Notes under the pieces: generated by a model
The model's database searches: none
The model's input: only the letters and a program-made list of their open reading frames with translations
Told to the model about the DNA's origin: nothing
Made by a program: the position numbers and the translations under genes
Shown here: positions 8,162-16,787 of the stretch, piece by piece
Layout of the letters: each line of letters starts with the position of its first letter
How positions within the stretch are numbered: position 1 is the stretch's first letter
DNA from: Thioalkalivibrio sp. K90mix
GTDB lineage: Bacteria; Pseudomonadota; Gammaproteobacteria; Ectothiorhodospirales; Ectothiorhodospiraceae
NCBI RefSeq assembly: GCF_000025545.1
Contig: NC_013889.1
Location: 310,001-374,000, forward strand
DNA: 64,000 nt
Direction: 5' to 3'

Positions 8162-11089
8162 ATGGACAAGCCCCTGCCCGAGACCCCCGAAGCCTTGCCC
8201 CCCTTCCTGGAAGAGGAAGTCGGGCATCTGTTGCAAGATCTTGGCGAAAAGGCCGCCTGGCCCGGTAGCCTGTCGGGCCAGGCGGCCACTCCGCTGGCCT
8301 TCAGCCACTACCTTGCCCAGATGGTGCGGCGGCATCCGGACTATCTGCTCGACAGTCTGGATGACGAGGGGCGGGTGCCCGAGCGGGATGACGACGCGTT
8401 TGCCGCGATGCTTCGCACCGCGCTGGAAGACGTTGACAGCGAAGGGCAGTTGAAACGGGCACTGCGCGAGATCCGCCATCGCGAGATGATCCGCATCGGC
8501 TGGCGGGACCTGGAGGGGCGTGCGGGCCTGGACGAGGTGATGCACGACCTCAGCCGACTCGCTCAGGGCCTGATTCGGGGGGCGCTGGGGTGGCTCGACC
8601 GACACTACCAGCGCCGTCACGGGCAGCCGCGGGGGGGCGATGGCGCAGCGCAGTCGCTCGTCGTGCTGGGTCTGGGAAAACTCGGCGGTGGCGAGCTCAA
8701 TTTCTCCTCCGATATCGATCTGATCTTTGCCTACGCCGAATCCGGCGAGACCGATGGCGAACGGGTGCTGGATAACGGCGCCTATTTTCAGAAGCTGGGG
8801 CGTGCCCTGATCGCAGCGCTATCCGAGGTGACGGCGGACGGCTTCTGCTATCGCGTCGACATGCGTCTGCGGCCGTTCGGCGACTCGGGCCCGCTCGTGA
8901 TGCATTTCGACGCGATGGAGGACTACTACCAGGCGCATGGCCGCGAATGGGAACGCTACGCCCTGATCAAGGCACGCCCGCTGGCGGGGGACGCGGCTGC
9001 GGGGGATGCTCTGATGAAACGCCTGCGTCCGTTCATCTACCGCCGTTATCTGGACTACGGCACGCTCGCGAACCTGCGCGAGCTCAAGCAGATGATCAAC
9101 GACGAATCCGCGCGGCGCGGGCGCTACGAGGACGTGAAGCATGGCGAGGGCGGCATCCGCGAGATCGAGTTCATTGCCCAGTCGTTCCAGCTGATTCGCG
9201 GTGGGCGCGACCAGGCCCTGCAGCGCCGGGATCTGCTGGGTGTGATGGAAGTGCTGCGTGCGCGCGAACTGCTGCCGGGCTACGCGGTCGACCAGCTGGA
9301 GCGCAGTTATCGCTTTCTGCGTCGGGTCGAGAATCGCTTGCAGATGCTCAACGATCAGCAGACCCACCGTCTGCCGCGCTCTGCCGGCGACCGGACTCGC
9401 CTGGCCCTGTCGCTGGGATTCGACAGCGAGGTGACATTCGAGGCGGCGCTGGTGCGCGAGCAGCGTCGGGTGCATGCGCACTTCGAGCAGGTGTTTACCG
9501 CCCCGCAACGCGACGACGCCGAAACCATGGACAGCTCGCCCGAGGCGGATCGCGAGCAGCAGCTGCATCGCCTGTGGCAGGGCTCGCTGGACGACGACGT
9601 GGCGCGGGAGGTTCTTTCCTCCCTCGGCTTCGACGATTCCGGGGCAGCCCTGGAAGGACTGGTGGCCTTGCGCGAGAGTCCCGGCGTACGTGCGATGAGC
9701 ACCACTGGACGTCAACGCCTGGATCGGCTGATGCCGTTGCTCGTCGGGGCCCTGGCCGAGCTGGACGCCCCGGATACGGTGCTGCCCCGTGCGCTGCAGA
9801 TGGTGCGCACGATCGCCCGACGCTCGGTATATCTGTCGCTGCTGGTCGAGAACCCGCTGGCGCTGTCGCAGCTGGTCAAGCTGGTCGCGGCCAGCCCCTG
9901 GATCAGCGAACAGCTGACGCGTTTTCCCGTGCTGCTGGACGAGTTGCTGGACCCGCGTGCCCTGTACGCCCCGCCGGACCGGGACGGGCTGCGCGAGGAG
10001 CTGGAGGCGGAACTCGCGCAGTTCCCGGGCGAGGATCACGAGCAGATGCTGGATCGCCTGCGTCAGTTCAAGCAGGTGCAGACACTGCGTGTGGCGGCGG
10101 CCGACATCATGGGGTTTTTACCGTTGATGAAGGTCTCCGATCACCTGACCTGGCTGGCGGAGGTGATGCTCGAACGAGTGCTCCAGTTGGCCTGGGACAA
10201 GCTGGTCGAGCGTCACGGCGAGCCGCGCTGTGGCGAGGGTGACGATCTGCGTCCGGCGCGCTTTGCGGTGATCGGCTACGGCAAGCTGGGTGGTTTCGAG
10301 CTCGGCTACGGCTCAGATCTGGACGTGGTGTTCCTGCATGACTCCGAGGGCGAAGAGGCCCAAACCGTTGGGCCTAAAGCCATCGATAATGCGGAGTTCT
10401 TTGCCCGTGTCGCGCAGCGGATTGTGCACCTTCTGGGGGCATTTACTCCGGCCGGAAGACTGTATGAAGTGGACACCCGCCTGCGGCCCAGTGGAACCTC
10501 CGGTTTGCTGGTCAGCGGGCTGCAGGCCTTTCGCCGTTATCAGGATGAGTCCGCCTGGACCTGGGAGCATCAGGCGCTGGTGCGGGCACGCTTTGTCGCT
10601 GGCGACGCCGAGCTGGGCAAGGAGTTCGATGCCCTGCGTCGCGAGGTGCTGACCCGCGAACGAGATGCTGTTGCCCTGCGGACCGAGGTGATCGAGATGC
10701 GCCAGCGCATGCTGGCCGAGCATGCTTCGAAAAAGGGCCAGGGCTTCCATCTCAAGCGCGACCGGGGCGGTATCACTGATATCGAATTCATGGTTCAATA
10801 CTGGGTTTTGGTATCCGCCCACGACCATCCCGCCGTCTGCGACTGGCCGGACAAGATTCGCACGCTGGACGCCTTGGGCTGCGAGGGCGTGATCAGCGAG
10901 GATCTGAGCGAGGCGCTGGCGGATGCCTATCGGGATTTGCGCAACCGCATCCACCGCCTGACGCTGGCGGGCCGGGACGCCCGGGTCGAGGAGCCGGACG
11001 AAGAGTTGCTGGCGGTGCGCGACCGCGTAATCGAAACCTGGAATGACCTGTTCGGCGCGCCGGATTCGGTCGCCAACAAGAACGCCTAG
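8162..11089 (+). CDS. glnE: Bifunctional glutamine synthetase adenylyltransferase/adenylyl-removing enzyme
   Basis: 975-residue GlnE, which adenylylates and de-adenylylates glutamine synthetase in response to PII and glutamine, controlling nitrogen assimilation. Two homologous nucleotidyltransferase domains are evident: the N-terminal deadenylylase copy has GKLGGGELNFSSDIDLIF near residues 172-190, and the C-terminal adenylylase copy has GYGKLGGFELGYGSDLDVVF near 703-722, each with the G-S/S-D-x-D metal-binding motif. GlnE linker helices follow each catalytic domain. Length matches the family (about 950). The start lacks a clear Shine-Dalgarno; a single end of a repeated element lies directly upstream and may form part of its leader. 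ilvE follows after 13 bases. Confidence 0.96.
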   Translation: MDKPLPETPEALPPFLEEEVGHLLQDLGEKAAWPGSLSGQAATPLAFSHYLAQMVRRHPDYLLDSLDDEGRVPERDDDAFAAMLRTALEDVDSEGQLKRALREIRHREMIRIGWRDLEGRAGLDEVMHDLSRLAQGLIRGALGWLDRHYQRRHGQPRGGDGAAQSLVVLGLGKLGGGELNFSSDIDLIFAYAESGETDGERVLDNGAYFQKLGRALIAALSEVTADGFCYRVDMRLRPFGDSGPLVMHFDAMEDYYQAHGREWERYALIKARPLAGDAAAGDALMKRLRPFIYRRYLDYGTLANLRELKQMINDESARRGRYEDVKHGEGGIREIEFIAQSFQLIRGGRDQALQRRDLLGVMEVLRARELLPGYAVDQLERSYRFLRRVENRLQMLNDQQTHRLPRSAGDRTRLALSLGFDSEVTFEAALVREQRRVHAHFEQVFTAPQRDDAETMDSSPEADREQQLHRLWQGSLDDDVAREVLSSLGFDDSGAALEGLVALRESPGVRAMSTTGRQRLDRLMPLLVGALAELDAPDTVLPRALQMVRTIARRSVYLSLLVENPLALSQLVKLVAASPWISEQLTRFPVLLDELLDPRALYAPPDRDGLREELEAELAQFPGEDHEQMLDRLRQFKQVQTLRVAAADIMGFLPLMKVSDHLTWLAEVMLERVLQLAWDKLVERHGEPRCGEGDDLRPARFAVIGYGKLGGFELGYGSDLDVVFLHDSEGEEAQTVGPKAIDNAEFFARVAQRIVHLLGAFTPAGRLYEVDTRLRPSGTSGLLVSGLQAFRRYQDESAWTWEHQALVRARFVAGDAELGKEFDALRREVLTRERDAVALRTEVIEMRQRMLAEHASKKGQGFHLKRDRGGITDIEFMVQYWVLVSAHDHPAVCDWPDKIRTLDALGCEGVISEDLSEALADAYRDLRNRIHRLTLAGRDARVEEPDEELLAVRDRVIETWNDLFGAPDSVANKNA

Positions 11090-11102
11090 AGGGATACACG
11101 AC

Positions 11103-12023
11103 ATGTCGATGGCCGACCGCGACGGGGTGATCTGGCTGGACGGGCAGATGGTGCCCTGGCGCGAGGCGCAGACCCACGTACTGACCCACACCCTGCATTA
11201 CGGCATGGGCGTGTTCGAGGGCGTGCGTGCCTACAAGACCGGGCGCGGTCCGGCGATCTTCAGGCTGCAGGACCACACCCGACGCCTGTTCAACTCCGCC
11301 AAGATCCTCGGCATGACCATCCCGTATTCGGCCGACGAGCTGAACGACGCACAGGTCGCTTCGGTGCGCGACAATGGCCTCGAGAGCGCCTACCTGCGCC
11401 CGATGTGCTTCCTCGGCTCCGAGGGCATGGGCCTGCGCGCGGACAACCTGAAGGTTCACGCGATGGTTGCGGCCTGGCACTGGGGCAGCTATCTGGGCGA
11501 CGAGGGTATGGAGAAGGGCATCCGCATCCGCACCTCGTCCTACAGCCGGCACCACGTGAACGTGACCATGTGCAAGGCCAAGGCCAACGGCAACTACATG
11601 AACTCGATGATGGCCCTGCAGGAGGCGACCCGCTGCGGCTACGACGAGGCCATGCTGCTGGATACCGAGGGCTACGTGGCCGAAGGCAGTGGCGAGAACA
11701 TCTTCCTGGTGCGCGATGGCGTGCTGCTCACCCCGGACCTGACCTCCGCGCTGGACGGCATCACCCGCCGCACGGTGATCACCCTGGCCGAGGAGGAAGG
11801 CCTGCGCGTGGTGGAGAAGCGCATCACCCGCGACGAGGTCTACATCGCCGACGAGGCCTTCTTTACCGGCACCGCCGCCGAGGTGACACCGATCCGCGAG
11901 GTCGACGACCGCCCGATCGGCTCCGGGACCCGCGGGCCGATTACCGAACGCCTGCAATCGCGCTATTTTGATGTCGTACAGGGCCGCGACCGTCAGCACG
12001 ACGGCTGGCTGACCTACCTCTAG
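11103..12023 (+). CDS. ilvE: Branched-chain amino acid aminotransferase
   Basis: 306-residue fold-type IV PLP enzyme that transaminates the 2-oxo acids of leucine, isoleucine and valine. The PLP lysine is in AKANGNYMNS at about residue 160, and the family signature ending in EGSGENIF follows about 30 residues later. The ATG at 11103 is preceded by GAGGG at good spacing; a second ATG two codons on is possible. The last base of its TAG stop codon is the first base of the inverted-repeat element at 12023-12305, so the element sits flush against the gene without altering the protein. Confidence 0.95.
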   Translation: MSMADRDGVIWLDGQMVPWREAQTHVLTHTLHYGMGVFEGVRAYKTGRGPAIFRLQDHTRRLFNSAKILGMTIPYSADELNDAQVASVRDNGLESAYLRPMCFLGSEGMGLRADNLKVHAMVAAWHWGSYLGDEGMEKGIRIRTSSYSRHHVNVTMCKAKANGNYMNSMMALQEATRCGYDEAMLLDTEGYVAEGSGENIFLVRDGVLLTPDLTSALDGITRRTVITLAEEEGLRVVEKRITRDEVYIADEAFFTGTAAEVTPIREVDDRPIGSGTRGPITERLQSRYFDVVQGRDRQHDGWLTYL

Positions 12024-12305
12024 GGAAACACTGATTAATGCACACGCTCGCGTTGGCACCCCAGGTTTTCCGAGACAAGGCGCGTCGTGCAGCGGGTAGT
12101 GGTTCTACCCGCAAGCGGCGCAACGCAGGATCGGGGAACCTGGGGTGCCAACCCCCACAAGCTATTGAAAGACGGGGCTCGGCCGCTTTTGCGCGGGAAC
12201 GGCGTTGCGGTTCCCTTGTGCAGAATGACTGCACGGCAGTCACCGCGCCTTGTTCGCACGCAAAAGCGACTCGAGCGCGAGCGCGTGCATTAATCAGTGT
12301 TTCCC
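12023..12305 (+). mobile_element. MITE-like element, 283 bp, with 30-bp terminal inverted repeats
   Basis: Both ends read inward as GGGAAACACTGATTAATGCA and continue (C/G) with CGCTCGCG; 29 of the first 30 bases match. Inside is a second long inverted repeat: GTTGGCACCCCAGGTT at 12052 and AACCTGGGGTGCCAAC ending at 12152 close a stem with a TACCCGC/GCGGGTA tip, followed by a GTGCAG-AATGA-CTGCAC hairpin. There is no open reading frame that looks like a transposase, so it would need help in trans. A target duplication is not obvious. Single ends of the same family occur at 8127, 32685, 37751, 44808 and 51315. Confidence 0.8.
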
Positions 12306-12325
12306 CAACACGCGAGACGAAAACC

Positions 12326-12550
12326 ATGGTCAATCCCGATACCGCCCATCACCAGGACCAGTACGAGACCGCGAACGCGCAGCCGGAGATCACGGTCACC
12401 AAGAAAGATCTGCCGCTGCACTGCCCGACGCCGAAGATGGCGCTGTGGGCCTCGCATCCGCGCGTCTTCCTGCCGATCGACGAGACCCCGGACGGCCGCT
12501 TCCAGTGCCCGTACTGCGGTACCCAATTCATCCTGAAGGGCGACGCCTGA
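12326..12550 (+). CDS. Small zinc-finger (zf-CHCC family) protein
   Basis: 74-residue protein whose C-terminal half carries the CHCC zinc-finger pattern: a conserved LPLHCP segment, a histidine in [10 protein letters not shown], and [10 protein letters not shown] near the C-terminus. The family (related to the NDUFS6 accessory subunit of complex I) is common as a stand-alone short gene in proteobacteria, often near ilvE or LPS heptose genes; its biochemical role is not established. The ATG at 12326 is chosen because the upstream in-frame codons lie within the mobile element. No strong Shine-Dalgarno is seen (GAGACG, 11 bases upstream). Confidence 0.85.
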   Translation: MVNPDTAHHQDQYETANAQPEITVTKKDLPLHCPTPKMALWASHPRVFLPIDETPDGRFQCPYCGTQFILKGDA

Positions 12551-12552
12551 TC

Positions 12553-12573
12553 ACCGGGGACCCGCGCCCCGGT
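12553..12573 (+). terminator. Short hairpin after the zinc-finger gene
   Basis: ACCGGGG-ACCCGCG-CCCCGGT forms a 7-bp GC stem two bases after the stop codon. There is no T-run, so it may be a weak or factor-assisted terminator or simply a 3'-end stabiliser before hldE. Confidence 0.35.
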
Positions 12574-12626
12574 ACCTGTGCCGGAGCGCAGCGCGCCCGC
12601 CCCGGGCGTTCCCGCGCACGCATCCG

Positions 12627-14060
12627 ATGAAACTTTCCTTGCCCCCGTTCGATCAGGCCCGTGTGCTGGTGATCGGCGATCTGATGCTGGATCGCTACTG
12701 GCACGGTGGCACCGACCGCATCTCGCCCGAGGCCCCGGTCCCGGTGGTCCATGTGCGCGAGATCGAGCAGCGCCCGGGCGGGGCCGGCAACGTCGCCCTG
12801 AACCTTGCCGCCCTCGGCGGCCACGCGGATCTCGTCGGCATCACCGGCGAGGATGAGGCTGCCTCCGAACTGGCCGGTCTGCTCGAAGGGGCGGGCGTCG
12901 CCTGCCACTTCCGCCGCCAGCCGGGCGCGGCCACCATCACCAAGCTGCGCGTGATCAGCCGCCATCAGCAACTGATCCGTCTCGATTTCGAGGACGGCTT
13001 TCCGGGGATTCGCGCCTCCGACCTGCTGCCGCAGATGGAGCCGTTGCTGACGGGCGCAGGTGCCGTGGTCCTGTCGGACTATGCCAAGGGCGCTCTGCGC
13101 GAACCCCAACCCTTGATCGAGGTTGCGCGCGCCGCCGGTGTGCCCGTACTGGTGGACCCCAAGGGGCGCGATTTTTCCCTCTATCGTGGGGCGACACTGA
13201 TTACTCCGAACCTGACCGAGTTCGAGGCCGTGGTCGGGCGCTGTGCTGACGAGGCCGATCTGGTCGCACGTGGCGAGGCGCTGGCCCGAGATTGCGGGAT
13301 CGACGGGTTGCTGGTGACGCGCGGCGAGGATGGCATGAGCCTGATTCGTCCGGGCCACGCCCCGGTGCATCTGGGGGCTCGGGCGCGCGAGGTCTTCGAT
13401 GTGACCGGTGCCGGCGACACCGTGATTGCCACCTTGGCGGCCGGGCTCGCGACCGGGCTGGAACTGCCTCAGGCAATGGCCCTGGCCAATATCGCGGCCG
13501 GTATCGTGGTGGCCAAGTTGGGTACCGCGACGGTCAGCGTGGCAGAGCTGCGCCGAGCCCTGCAGGATCAGGAGCAGACCGGGCGCGGCGTGTTGACCGA
13601 GGACGAGCTGCTGCATGCGGTGGCGGATGCCCGGGTGCATGGCGAGCGTATCGTGATGACCAACGGCTGCTTTGATCTTCTGCATGCCGGGCATGTGGCC
13701 TATCTGGAACGGGCGCGCAGCCTGGGTGATCGCCTGATCGTGGCGGTCAACGACGATGACTCGGTACGCCGGCTGAAGGGGGAAGGGCGTCCCGTGAATC
13801 CGGTCGAACAACGCATGGCGGTGCTGGCCGGGCTCGCCTCGGTGGACTGGGTCGTGCCGTTTTCCGAGGATACCCCGGCGCGGCTGATCGGCGAGGTCCT
13901 GCCCGACCGGCTGGTCAAGGGTGGTGACTATCGTCCGCAGGACATCGCCGGGCACGACGCGGTGGTTGCCCATGGCGGACGCGTGGAGATCCTCGACTTC
14001 CTCGATGGCTGTTCGACCTCGTCGATGATCGAACGCATGCGCAAGCCCGCGGGCTCCTGA
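12627..14060 (+). CDS. hldE: Bifunctional heptose 7-phosphate kinase / heptose 1-phosphate adenylyltransferase
   Basis: 477-residue fusion enzyme making ADP-heptose for the LPS inner core. Residues about 1-320 are a PfkB/ribokinase-type sugar kinase ([15 protein letters not shown] near residue 52 and the anion-hole motif GAGDTV near 261). Residues about 340-477 are a cytidylyltransferase-like domain with [12 protein letters not shown], whose HxGH motif binds nucleotide. The two steps flank the GmhB phosphatase step (33319-33864). hldD follows after an 88-base gap with its own Shine-Dalgarno. Length matches E. coli HldE. Confidence 0.97.
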   Translation: MKLSLPPFDQARVLVIGDLMLDRYWHGGTDRISPEAPVPVVHVREIEQRPGGAGNVALNLAALGGHADLVGITGEDEAASELAGLLEGAGVACHFRRQPGAATITKLRVISRHQQLIRLDFEDGFPGIRASDLLPQMEPLLTGAGAVVLSDYAKGALREPQPLIEVARAAGVPVLVDPKGRDFSLYRGATLITPNLTEFEAVVGRCADEADLVARGEALARDCGIDGLLVTRGEDGMSLIRPGHAPVHLGARAREVFDVTGAGDTVIATLAAGLATGLELPQAMALANIAAGIVVAKLGTATVSVAELRRALQDQEQTGRGVLTEDELLHAVADARVHGERIVMTNGCFDLLHAGHVAYLERARSLGDRLIVAVNDDDSVRRLKGEGRPVNPVEQRMAVLAGLASVDWVVPFSEDTPARLIGEVLPDRLVKGGDYRPQDIAGHDAVVAHGGRVEILDFLDGCSTSSMIERMRKPAGS

Positions 14061-14148
14061 CGCACCGCCACCCTGCACGTCGCTTTCCCCGCCTTTCGTG
14101 CGCCGCGTACAATGCGGCGCAACCCCAGCTTTTTCAGGAGTCGTCCCC

Positions 14149-15102
14149 GTGATCATCGTTACCGGCGGTGCCGGATTTATCGGCAGCAACCTGGTCAAGG
14201 AACTCAATCGTCGTGGTCGCACCGACATTGTCGTGGTCGACAACCTGACCCACGGCCAGAAGGCGCTGAACCTGACCGACTGCATCATCGCCGACTATCA
14301 TGACAAGGAAGACTTCCGCGACCTGATCGAGGCCGATGCTCATCTGGGGCCGGTGGAGGCGGTATTCCACATGGGCGCCTGCTCGGCAACCACGGAATGG
14401 GACGGGCGCTACATCATGCGTAACAACTTCGCCTACACCCGTGAGCTGTTCCACTGGTGCCAGGATCGTCGCATCCCGTTCATTTACGCCTCTTCGGCGG
14501 CGGTGTATGGCGGCAACGACACCTTTCGCGAGGAGCCGGCCCACGAGCGTCCTTTGAACGCCTACGGCTACTCCAAGCTCGCGTTCGACCAGTATCTGCG
14601 CCGGCATATGGATGCGCTCACCGCGCAGGTCGTGGGACTTCGCTACTTCAACGTCTACGGCCCGCGCGAGGGTTACAAGGGCGGGATGGCCAGCGTGATC
14701 CATCACTTCAGTAACCAGCTACGCGAAGGGGACACGGTAAGGCTCTTCGAGGGCTGTGACGGCTACGCCGATGGCGAACAGCGCCGCGACTTCGTCGATG
14801 TTCGCGATTGCGTAAATCTGAAGCTTTGGCTGCTGGAACATCCCGAGGTGAATGGCATCTATAACTGCGGGACCGGGCGCGCACGGACCTTCAACGACAT
14901 GGCCCGGGCGACGATCGACTGGTTCGGTCGCGGCGAGATCGAGTACATCCCGTTCCCGGACCACCTGAAGGGCCGTTACCAGAGCTATACCCAGGCGGAT
15001 CTGTCACAGCTGCGCGCGGCCGGCTGTGACCTGGAATTTCACGATATCGAGGACGGTGTGCGCGCCTACCTCGATGCGGTCGCGGTTGATCAGGCCGACT
15101 GA
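14149..15102 (+). CDS. hldD: ADP-L-glycero-D-manno-heptose 6-epimerase
   Basis: 317-residue short-chain dehydrogenase that inverts C6 of ADP-D-glycero-heptose, the last step of ADP-heptose synthesis. The NADP-binding GGAGFIGSN is at residues 6-14, the serine-rich ASSAAVYG follows, and the catalytic pair is Y139-x3-K143 in YGYSK. The GTG at 14149 is the start: CAGGAG sits 8 bases upstream and the Rossmann motif begins at once, whereas an earlier ATG would add 17 non-conserved residues. The kdoO gene begins 15 bases downstream, preceded by GGAGAAG, so the two are probably co-transcribed. Confidence 0.96.
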   Translation: MIIVTGGAGFIGSNLVKELNRRGRTDIVVVDNLTHGQKALNLTDCIIADYHDKEDFRDLIEADAHLGPVEAVFHMGACSATTEWDGRYIMRNNFAYTRELFHWCQDRRIPFIYASSAAVYGGNDTFREEPAHERPLNAYGYSKLAFDQYLRRHMDALTAQVVGLRYFNVYGPREGYKGGMASVIHHFSNQLREGDTVRLFEGCDGYADGEQRRDFVDVRDCVNLKLWLLEHPEVNGIYNCGTGRARTFNDMARATIDWFGRGEIEYIPFPDHLKGRYQSYTQADLSQLRAAGCDLEFHDIEDGVRAYLDAVAVDQAD

Positions 15103-15117
15103 CCCCGGAGAAGCAGC

Positions 15118-16038
15118 ATGAGTGACCAGCCCCTGCATCGCGTTCGCGCGGATGAGTACGAAAGCCCCGGTGATCGCCTGGAGCGGTCGCTGGAGGAAGG
15201 GCGCGTGTTGCTGTTCGAACCGGGGCGGCTTCCGCTGCCGGATGAGGAGGATCTGGTCTTTCTGCGTGACGAGGTCGGTCGGCTGCTCAGTCTGAAGAAC
15301 ATCAGCTATCACCCGCATGGCGACTTTATCAGCGGCCTGAAGAACGAGGGCGACGCCGGTGAGCGCGTGCGCCGGATCCTGAGCGAGTATGGCCAGCGCG
15401 TGGAGGGCTTTCTGGGGCATTTGCTGCCGGGGTTTACCAGTGGCTGGAGCCCGCGCAAGGTCAACTTCCGTCCGGTGCAGGAGAAGGGCCGGGTAATCAA
15501 GCGGCATTCCAACAACGAACTGCTGCATGTGGACGCGTTTCCGGCCGGGGCCACCCACGGCTGGCGGCCGCTGCGCTTTTTTACCAACATCAACCCCGAG
15601 GAGGCGCGCATCTGGCGGGTGGCCGAGGAGTTCGGCGAACTCTATCGTCAATTTGGCGCCGCGGCCGGCATCGCCCCGCCACCGCGCCTGCGTCAGGGGC
15701 TGGCGGAGCGCGCCTGGACCGGCAGCCTCCGGGCGTTGTCCGCCCTGAATCTTCCGCAACTGGAAGTGGTCGGCGACACCTCGCCCTATGATCGCGCGAT
15801 GCGGCGCATGCACAACTGGATGAAGGACAGCGACGATTTCCAGAATGCCCCCGGGCGCGGGACCGAGCTGGCCTTCGAGCCCTACCACAGTTGGTGTGTG
15901 CTGACCGACCAGGTCAGCCATGCCGCGCTTGCCGGCCAGCACGCGCTGGTGGCGACCTTCTACGTGCGTCCCGAGGCCTGCCATATGCCCGAGCGTTCCC
16001 CCTGGGGGGTGCTGGAGGCCGCCGGCCGGGCCGCCTGA
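15118..16038 (+). CDS. kdoO: Kdo hydroxylase family protein (KdoO-like Fe(II)/2-oxoglutarate dioxygenase)
   Basis: 306-residue protein with the features of the Kdo-hydroxylase family: the double-stranded beta-helix iron motif H-x-D appears as LLHVDAFP (H137, D139), preceded by RHSNNE and followed by LRFFTNINP and an RIWRV segment. Characterised members in Burkholderia and Yersinia add a 3-hydroxyl to the outer Kdo of lipid A core, giving Ko. Here it lies between hldD and the Kdo kinase gene kdkA, whose GTG starts two bases after its stop, which supports a Kdo-related role. The exact Kdo residue modified, and whether one or two Kdo units are present, cannot be read from sequence. Confidence 0.82.
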   Translation: MSDQPLHRVRADEYESPGDRLERSLEEGRVLLFEPGRLPLPDEEDLVFLRDEVGRLLSLKNISYHPHGDFISGLKNEGDAGERVRRILSEYGQRVEGFLGHLLPGFTSGWSPRKVNFRPVQEKGRVIKRHSNNELLHVDAFPAGATHGWRPLRFFTNINPEEARIWRVAEEFGELYRQFGAAAGIAPPPRLRQGLAERAWTGSLRALSALNLPQLEVVGDTSPYDRAMRRMHNWMKDSDDFQNAPGRGTELAFEPYHSWCVLTDQVSHAALAGQHALVATFYVRPEACHMPERSPWGVLEAAGRAA

Positions 16039-16040
16039 GC

Positions 16041-16787
16041 GTGGAGGCCCGCCACTGGCGTCGCGGACGCATTCGGGTGCTCTTTGATGCCGCGCTCCCC
16101 GCTTCACCGGAACCCTGGTGGTTCGATTTTGACGCGCTGGAACGCCGTGGCCTGGTGACCGGGCGCGGGGGCGGGCGCGGCAGCGTGGTGTTCTTCCACA
16201 GTCCGCTCGAAAGCGACGACGAATGGGTGCTGCGCCACTACATGCGTGGCGGCACCATCGCGCGCATCCTCGGTGATCGCTACTTGTGGCAGGGGGTCGA
16301 CGACACGCGGCCCTGGCGCGAGTGGTCCTACACCGCGCGACTGTTCGAGGAAGGGCTGCCCGTGCCCCGCCCGGTGGCCGGTCGAGTGGTAAGGACTGGT
16401 CCGCTGTACGCCGCCGATCTGATTACGGTGCGGGTGCCTGGGGCGCGTTCATTGGACGAGAACCTTGGCGAGGCCGGGGTTTCGGATGCTACCTGGCGGG
16501 CGATCGGTGGATGCATTCGGCGTTTCCACGATGCCGGACACTGGCATCCGGATCTGAACAGCCGCAATATCCTGATCGCCCCGGATGGCGCGGTCTCCAT
16601 CATCGACTGGGACCGTGGACGGCATCGTGCAGGCACGGATGGCGACTGGCGGGAGGCCAACCTTCAGCGGCTGCGGCGGGATCTGGACAAACGCCTGCGG
16701 ATTCGCGACCGCTGGGTGTATACCGACGTATGTTTTGATCGGTTGCGCGCAGGCTACGAGGCGGGGGCAATCTCTGGCGAGGGGTGA
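16041..16787 (+). CDS. kdkA: 3-deoxy-D-manno-octulosonate (Kdo) kinase
   Basis: 248-residue protein-kinase-fold enzyme of the KdkA family that phosphorylates Kdo of LPS at O4. The conserved N-terminal lipid-A-kinase texture (WWFDFDALE, GRGGGRGSVVFF, YMRGG) is present, with catalytic HPDLNSRN near residue 172 and the metal-binding IDWD near 188. The GTG at 16041 follows the kdoO stop by two bases. Its 3' end overlaps the convergent opsX-like gene by 34 bases. Kdo phosphorylation is normally paired with an OpsX-type heptosyltransferase, which is encoded by that convergent neighbour. Confidence 0.92.
   Translation: MEARHWRRGRIRVLFDAALPASPEPWWFDFDALERRGLVTGRGGGRGSVVFFHSPLESDDEWVLRHYMRGGTIARILGDRYLWQGVDDTRPWREWSYTARLFEEGLPVPRPVAGRVVRTGPLYAADLITVRVPGARSLDENLGEAGVSDATWRAIGGCIRRFHDAGHWHPDLNSRNILIAPDGAVSIIDWDRGRHRAGTDGDWREANLQRLRRDLDKRLRIRDRWVYTDVCFDRLRAGYEAGAISGEG

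Noticed and set aside
12528-14288. 586-codon minus-strand frame over hldE
   Set aside because: Antisense to hldE, which has intact kinase and nucleotidyltransferase motifs.
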